From Planctomycetia bacterium (lineage in GTDB: Bacteria > Planctomycetota > UBA1135 > GCA-002686595): a stretch of 64,000 nt of DNA. Made by a program: the position numbers and the translations under genes. Positions 60,901 to 64,000 of this stretch are shown here, piece by piece. The notes beneath the pieces were generated by a model, which searched no databases, had not been told where the DNA came from, and saw nothing but the letters and a program-made list of their open reading frames with translations. Each line of letters opens with the position of its first letter. Position 1 is the first letter of the stretch. The stretch lies in NCBI GenBank assembly GCA_005799545.1, contig SYGM01000167.1, positions 18,661-82,660 on the forward strand. The letters run 5' to 3'.

Positions 60901-63062
60901 CACGCCACGCCCGCCGCATCCTTCAGGAGCGCGGCATCGGCCCCCAGCTGGTCGCGCAGCTCGAAAGCCAGATCGAGGACAAGGCCGGCAGGCAGCGCCT
61001 GGAGTCGCTGTGGACGCTGCAGGCCGCCAAGGGAATTCCGGAAGCGCGTCTGCGCGTCTGGTTGCGCGATGCTGATGAGGCGCTCGCGGCCTGGTGTGTG
61101 CGATTCGTCTGCGAAGATCGAACCATCGAGCCCGAGACGCTCGCAGCCTGCGTCGAACTCGCGCAGAGCTCCGCTTCGCCACGGGTCCGACTGGCGCTCG
61201 CCAGCGGCGCTCAGCGACTGCCTCTGGCTCAACGCAAGCCGCTGGTGGAGGCTCTCAGCCTGCGTGCCGAGGATGACAAGGATGCGAACATTCCGGCCGT
61301 GCTGTGGAGCGCGGCGGAGCCGCTTGTGGCGCTCGATGTGCAGTCGGCACTCGCCACCGCCATGCAATCGCGTCTCGGCGATCTGCGTCGTTTCATCGTG
61401 CGTCGTGCCGCTGCGGATCCCGCGCTGCATGAGGGCCTGTTCGCATTCCTCTCTGCGCGCACCGCAGCGGCGGATTGGAACTGGATGCTGCCGGAAGTGC
61501 AGCAGGGTCTCGCGGAACAGCGCGGCTTGCGCGCGCCGGAGAGCCTCGCCGCTTTCCTGAAGCGGCTCGCAGCGCAGCCGGAATGGTCCGAGACTCGCGA
61601 GCGGCTGCTGCTGGCCTTCGGCGACACCAGCGAGCTGCCGCGCCTGCGTGAGCGCGTGCAGGATTCGACGGTGGATGCGAAGGCGCGTCGCGACGCGCTG
61701 GAAGCGCTGGTCGCGGCCAAGGACCGCGAGACGGAAGCCCTGCTGCCTCGGTTGCTGCACGACCCCGCCCTGACTCAGACCGTGCTGCGCGCGTGGTCGG
61801 GCTTTGCATCGGCTGGCGTGCTGCTCGATCAATACGAGCAGATCCCCGCGGAATGGCGCGCCGAGGCGGTACGCACGCTGGCGGAGCGTCCCGACATGGG
61901 CGAGCGTCTCGTGTCGGCGCTGGAGAGCGGCAAGCTCGCCCGTGCCGATCTGGATGCGATCGCCGCGACCCATCTGCACGCTGGTGCCGGCCCGGATTTG
62001 CGGGCGCGGCTGGAGCGCGCGTGGGGCCGTGTCCGTCAGCCTGGCGCCGAAGCGGCCTCACGCGTTGCCGAGTGGAAGACGCGCCTGTCTGACGCGGTGC
62101 TGGCTCAGGCCGACCTCGCGCGAGGACGCGAGGTCTATTCGCGAACCTGCCAGAACTGTCACAGTCTGTTCGGTCGCGGTGCGAAGCTCGGCCCCGAGCT
62201 GACGGGCTCCAATCGCGCCGATCTCGACTACCTGCTGACCAATCTGATCGATCCCAGCGGCGTGGTGGGGCAGGACTATCAGGCGACACTGGTCTGGACC
62301 GAGGACGGACGCTTCTACAACGGCCTGCTGCGATCCGAGACGGACAGCAGTCTCACAATGGAAAACGAACGCGAGCGCATCACGCTCGACAAGCAGGAGA
62401 TCGAGAAGCGGGAACTCTCCAGCCATTCGCTGATGCCGGAAGGGCAGCTGGAAGCCCTGGGCTTCGAGGAGGCGCGCGACCTGATCGCGTACCTGCGCTC
62501 GCCGGTGCAGACGCCGATCCGGGCCACGCGCTTGAACGCAAAGGACTTCTTCGACAGCACCACATTAACCGGTTGGAAGGGAGATGGCGTGTCCTGGCGT
62601 GTCGAAGCCGGCCAGCTCGTCGGCAGCACGAGCGGCCTCGCGCGCAATGAGTTCCTGATCGGCGAGCTGGAGCTGGGTGATTTCCGCTTCAGCGCGGATG
62701 TGCAGCTGCTGCGCGACGAGGGCAACAGCGGGATCCAGTTCCGCTCGATGGAGCTGCCTGATCGTGAAGTGATGGGCTATCAGGCCGACATCGGCCCGGG
62801 TTGGTGGGGCAAGCTCTACGAGGAGCATGGCCGGGGGCTGCTGCACTCGAGCTACGATGCCAGCCACTTCGTGCCCGGGGCCTGGCATCGCTACGAGGTC
62901 GAAGCGCGCGGATCGCGCGTGCGCACCTGGATCGACGGCCAGCTGTGCGTTGATCTGGAGGATGCCGAGGGGCGGCGCCGCGGCGTGATCGCCTTCCAGC
63001 TGCACTCGGGTCCCGCGACGGAATTGCGCGTGCGCAATCCGCGCGTCGAGATCCTCGACTAG
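57927..63062 (+). CDS. Giant lipoprotein: FG-GAP repeats, PVC propeller, HEAT repeats, haem c and DUF1080 domains
   Basis: 1711 aa. Lipoprotein-type signal (LPFVFAAC, C19). FG-GAP/VCBS repeats with D-x-D-x-D-G motifs fill about residues 48-400 (DLDRDGFQD, DVDADGWID, DIDGDGRAD). A galactose-binding-like domain covers about 410-570. From about 600 to 960 a PVC-type propeller (PVAFALDAAGRLWVAEAHTY, SNPWGLDYDAQGELFITAC) resembles sorbosone/glucose dehydrogenases. HEAT-like helices cover about 980-1330. A cytochrome c-type domain has C1408-Q-N-C-H1412 in TCQNCHSLFGRGAKLGPELT. Residues about 1530-1711 are DUF1080 (3-keto-glycoside hydrolase-like; SGIQFRSMELPDREVMGYQA). It may oxidise or bind sugars outside the cell. 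Such fusions are typical of Planctomycetes. Confidence 0.85.
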   Translation: MKALPALLSCVLPFVFAACEITGPRPVPVTQPVFERQQLSGSFFAEGGAFADLDRDGFQDVIAGTCWWRGPEYTEKHELLAEKTYDPFGYSEHFFAWPMDVDADGWIDLVTVGFPGEAGHWLRNPRGAEGYWERFVIHDHVDNESPAFIDITGDGVAELVCQDGQYFGYAQLDPAQPRAPWRFHRISAAMDGLGRFTHGLGVGDIDGDGRADVCWREGWLRQPESLEGDPAWAYTTFRFSTQEGGAQMLITDVDGDGFNDIVTSLAAHHFGLSWFRQVRDGSQIGFVEQKVMTDKHEDSAAQISFCELHALALSDVNRDGLADVVTGKRWWSHGPDGDCQPGAKSVTYWYELVRERNGARYVPHLADDESGVGTAVTVGDIDKDQDQDILVVNKRGVFVLWQRTAAELEGKSAPRRIVTLDFERGDLFGWTATGEAFTGQPVRGDTVTARKREASRHQGQYWIGGYERVGDKATGRLISDPIPVTAPWVSFLVGGGGNEETRVELRSVPDDALLHKTGGADYESLQRVAFDVSAQVGKELRVVLIDEHTGHWGHINFDDLRFHAEKPALERSEDTPPILALDAVPNAGLAPEAARAAMSTLPGFAVDLIAAEPRVHQPVAFALDAAGRLWVAEAHTYPVRAREGEGKDRIVVFEDRDGTGDYETRTVFLEGLNLVSGIEVGFGGVWIGAAPQLLFVPDANDDLEPDGPPIVKLDGWGYEDTHETLNSFRWGPDGWLYGCHGVFTHSRVGRPGSKDAERVALNAGVWRYHPTREEFEVFAWGTSNPWGLDYDAQGELFITACVIPHAYHVIQGGRYIRQAGSHFDAHVYRELDTIADHRHWTGANPWAGNNRSGDFGGGHAHAGALIYQATAFPEEHRGALLMNNIHGNRINSDRLQKSGSGFVASHGPDLLLANDKWFRGIALQQGPMGEVFVIDWYDAQACHLNDPARFDRGNGRIYRLRHGEWSRPRVKLSVLASRELASRIADPNAWAARHARRILQERGIGPQLVAQLESQIEDKAGRQRLESLWTLQAAKGIPEARLRVWLRDADEALAAWCVRFVCEDRTIEPETLAACVELAQSSASPRVRLALASGAQRLPLAQRKPLVEALSLRAEDDKDANIPAVLWSAAEPLVALDVQSALATAMQSRLGDLRRFIVRRAAADPALHEGLFAFLSARTAAADWNWMLPEVQQGLAEQRGLRAPESLAAFLKRLAAQPEWSETRERLLLAFGDTSELPRLRERVQDSTVDAKARRDALEALVAAKDRETEALLPRLLHDPALTQTVLRAWSGFASAGVLLDQYEQIPAEWRAEAVRTLAERPDMGERLVSALESGKLARADLDAIAATHLHAGAGPDLRARLERAWGRVRQPGAEAASRVAEWKTRLSDAVLAQADLARGREVYSRTCQNCHSLFGRGAKLGPELTGSNRADLDYLLTNLIDPSGVVGQDYQATLVWTEDGRFYNGLLRSETDSSLTMENERERITLDKQEIEKRELSSHSLMPEGQLEALGFEEARDLIAYLRSPVQTPIRATRLNAKDFFDSTTLTGWKGDGVSWRVEAGQLVGSTSGLARNEFLIGELELGDFRFSADVQLLRDEGNSGIQFRSMELPDREVMGYQADIGPGWWGKLYEEHGRGLLHSSYDASHFVPGAWHRYEVEARGSRVRTWIDGQLCVDLEDAEGRRRGVIAFQLHSGPATELRVRNPRVEILD

Positions 63063-63089
63063 CGGGGTTTTCGCACCGAGGGGGCGCGC

Positions 63090-63095
63090 TAGAAT
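63090..63095 (+). promoter_or_regulatory. -10-like hexamer TAGAAT of the ThuA-fusion gene
   Basis: Ends 8 nt before ATG 63104, after the 1711-aa stop; predicts a leaderless transcript. Confidence 0.5.
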
Positions 63096-63103
63096 CGGCC
63101 TCC

Positions 63104-64000
63104 ATGTTCTCCGCCCTGTCTTCCGCCCTGTTCTTCGCAGCGTTGTCCATTCCGGCTCCTCAGGAGCCCCTCAACATCTTTCTGCGCGGTGGTCCCAAGA
63201 CGCACGGTCCTGGACAGCACGAGCACGAGCTGTGGGTCCGGGAATGGACTCCGCTGCTGCAGCAGCGCGGCGCCAAGGTCGAGGGCGCCCTGCGCTTTCC
63301 CACCGCCGAAGAGCTGGCGCGCACCGATGTGCTGGTGATGTTTGCCGCCGAGGCGGGTTCGATTCACGGCGAGGAGCGCAGGAATCTGGAGCAGTACCTC
63401 GCGCGCGGCGGCGGAATCGTCGCGATCCACGATGCGGTCTGCGGCGATGATCCGCAGTGGTGGAAGGGTGTCATCGGCGGCGCGTGGGAGCATGGACACG
63501 CCAAGTGGCACGAAGGCCTCACGGACATCTACTTCACCGATCGCGATCACCCGCTCACGGCCCAGGCGGGCAACTTCCGCTTCAACGACGAGATCTACAC
63601 GGATCTGCATCTCGATCCGACGGCACGCGTGCTTGCCCGCGGCTTCCACTCGGTCTTTGATGCCTCGCCGCAGACCTGGATCTTCGAGAAGGGCGACTAC
63701 CGCTCGTTCGTGACCATCCAGGGGCACGAGTGGACCTCGTTCTCGCATCCGGCCTGGCGTGCGCTCCTCTTGCGCGGAATCGCGTGGGCGGGCAAGCGTG
63801 ACATCGATCTGCTCGTATCGGCCGAAGAAAAGGCCGCAGTGCGCTACCCGCCCGGCGGCCCGATCGAACCGTCCAAGGCGGCCGCGGCGCTGGAGCTGCA
63901 CGACGAGTTCCAGCTCTCTCTGGCAGCAGCCGAGCCGATCGTGGTCAAGCCGATCTCGATCGACTGGGATGCGAAGGGCCGCATGTGGGTGGCGGAAACC
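63104..64000 (+). CDS. Exported ThuA-domain protein fused to a PVC-type propeller, 3' end outside window
   Basis: 299 codons present. Signal peptide MFSALSSALFFAALSIPAPQ. A ThuA (glutamine-amidotransferase-like) domain covers about 20-235: start LNIFLRGGPKTHGPGQHEHE, GIVAIHDAVCGDDPQWWKGV, and RFNDEIYTDLHLDPTARV, ending SFSHPAWRALLLRGIAWAG. Then EFQLSLAAAEPIVVKPISID and the final DAKGRMWVAET begin a propeller identical in type to that in the preceding gene. ThuA in other bacteria takes part in sugar utilisation, with 3-keto sugars suggested. The two consecutive genes probably act in one pathway. The end is cut by the window. Confidence 0.85.
   Translation, partial: MFSALSSALFFAALSIPAPQEPLNIFLRGGPKTHGPGQHEHELWVREWTPLLQQRGAKVEGALRFPTAEELARTDVLVMFAAEAGSIHGEERRNLEQYLARGGGIVAIHDAVCGDDPQWWKGVIGGAWEHGHAKWHEGLTDIYFTDRDHPLTAQAGNFRFNDEIYTDLHLDPTARVLARGFHSVFDASPQTWIFEKGDYRSFVTIQGHEWTSFSHPAWRALLLRGIAWAGKRDIDLLVSAEEKAAVRYPPGGPIEPSKAAAALELHDEFQLSLAAAEPIVVKPISIDWDAKGRMWVAET

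Noticed and set aside
58359-61979. 1206-aa ORF on the minus strand
   Set aside because: It is antisense to the 1711-aa gene, whose FG-GAP, propeller and haem motifs are clear; long antisense ORFs are expected in GC-rich coding DNA.
1-64000. tRNA, rRNA, tmRNA, RNase P RNA, prophage, insertion sequence or integrase
   Set aside because: I looked for T-loop motifs, CCA ends, transposase and integrase motifs and found none I could support; the element at 52719-53034 does not match RNase P, tmRNA or 6S RNA by eye.

Overview
This 64 kb window comes from a GC-rich bacterial chromosome that looks like a Planctomycetota (PVC group) member. The main grounds are families typical of that group: a DUF1592/DUF1588-type cytochrome gene followed by a Tat-exported DUF1552 gene, PVC-type propeller 'dehydrogenases' fused to HEAT, haem and DUF1080 domains, a ThuA-domain protein, and secreted proteins with a shared Cys-rich C-terminal domain (Y-x-RDP near the end, last residues LVQP or IVQW). 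The exact lineage is inference. There are no rRNA or tRNA genes, phage genes, integrases, transposases or CRISPR arrays that I can see.

Layout. 1-3449: a four-gene cluster (alkaline-phosphatase-superfamily enzyme cut by the window edge, 65-aa protein, membrane protein, HD hydrolase). 3507-5117: a 40-aa very basic protein, a CysQ/IMPase-like phosphatase and a BCP-type peroxiredoxin. 5150-8353: exported beta-propeller/di-haem protein. 8381-11006: leftward operon (small protein, FIST, rhodanese, TPR). 11075-17350: a secreted propeller protein and two tandem paralogous haem lipoproteins of the hydrazine-synthase-alpha-like family. 17388-19387: ilvE and a HupE/UreJ-like protein. 20129-23619: the DUF1592/DUF1552 pair. 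23616-25312: exonuclease and NHL propeller. 25339-32748: a large exported protein, a Tm-1-like protein, a kinase-RDD-pseudokinase protein and an SPFH protein. 32794-41693: ferredoxin reductase, HrpB, esterase, rhomboid-TPR, UvrD-type helicase, RlmN. 41703-49323: a long leftward run (fluoride channel, L,D-transpeptidase, YaeQ, ankyrin, M24 peptidase, POT transporter, Npt-like transporter, rhomboid). 49444-52716: GH78 alpha-L-rhamnosidase. 52719-53034: an unexplained element with inverted-repeat ends. 53037-55948: a Cys-free thioredoxin-fold lipoprotein, a probable selenoprotein and a divergent Fpg/Nei glycosylase plus hydrolase. 56403-64000: Dabb protein, lipoprotein, a 1711-aa multidomain haem protein, and a ThuA fusion cut by the window end.

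The most notable items are these. (1) A thioredoxin-fold peroxiredoxin-like gene is read through one in-frame UGA exactly where its family has the first Cys of a CxxC motif, which predicts a selenoprotein with a U-T-F-C site. (2) A 316-bp non-coding, highly structured element between convergent genes is bounded by a perfect 14-bp inverted repeat that extends imperfectly to 27 bp. (3) Many start codons lie only 7-10 nt after a TANNNT hexamer, on both strands, which predicts widespread leaderless or near-leaderless transcripts; one divergent pair has overlapping hexamers with each start exactly 8 nt away. (4) A kinase gene appears internally duplicated as kinase-RDD-pseudokinase-RDD.

Much of the window encodes exported proteins: lipoproteins, c-type haem proteins and polysaccharide-related enzymes. 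This suggests a heterotroph that degrades polymers, with housekeeping functions (DNA repair, helicases, RNA methylation, amino-acid metabolism) interleaved.
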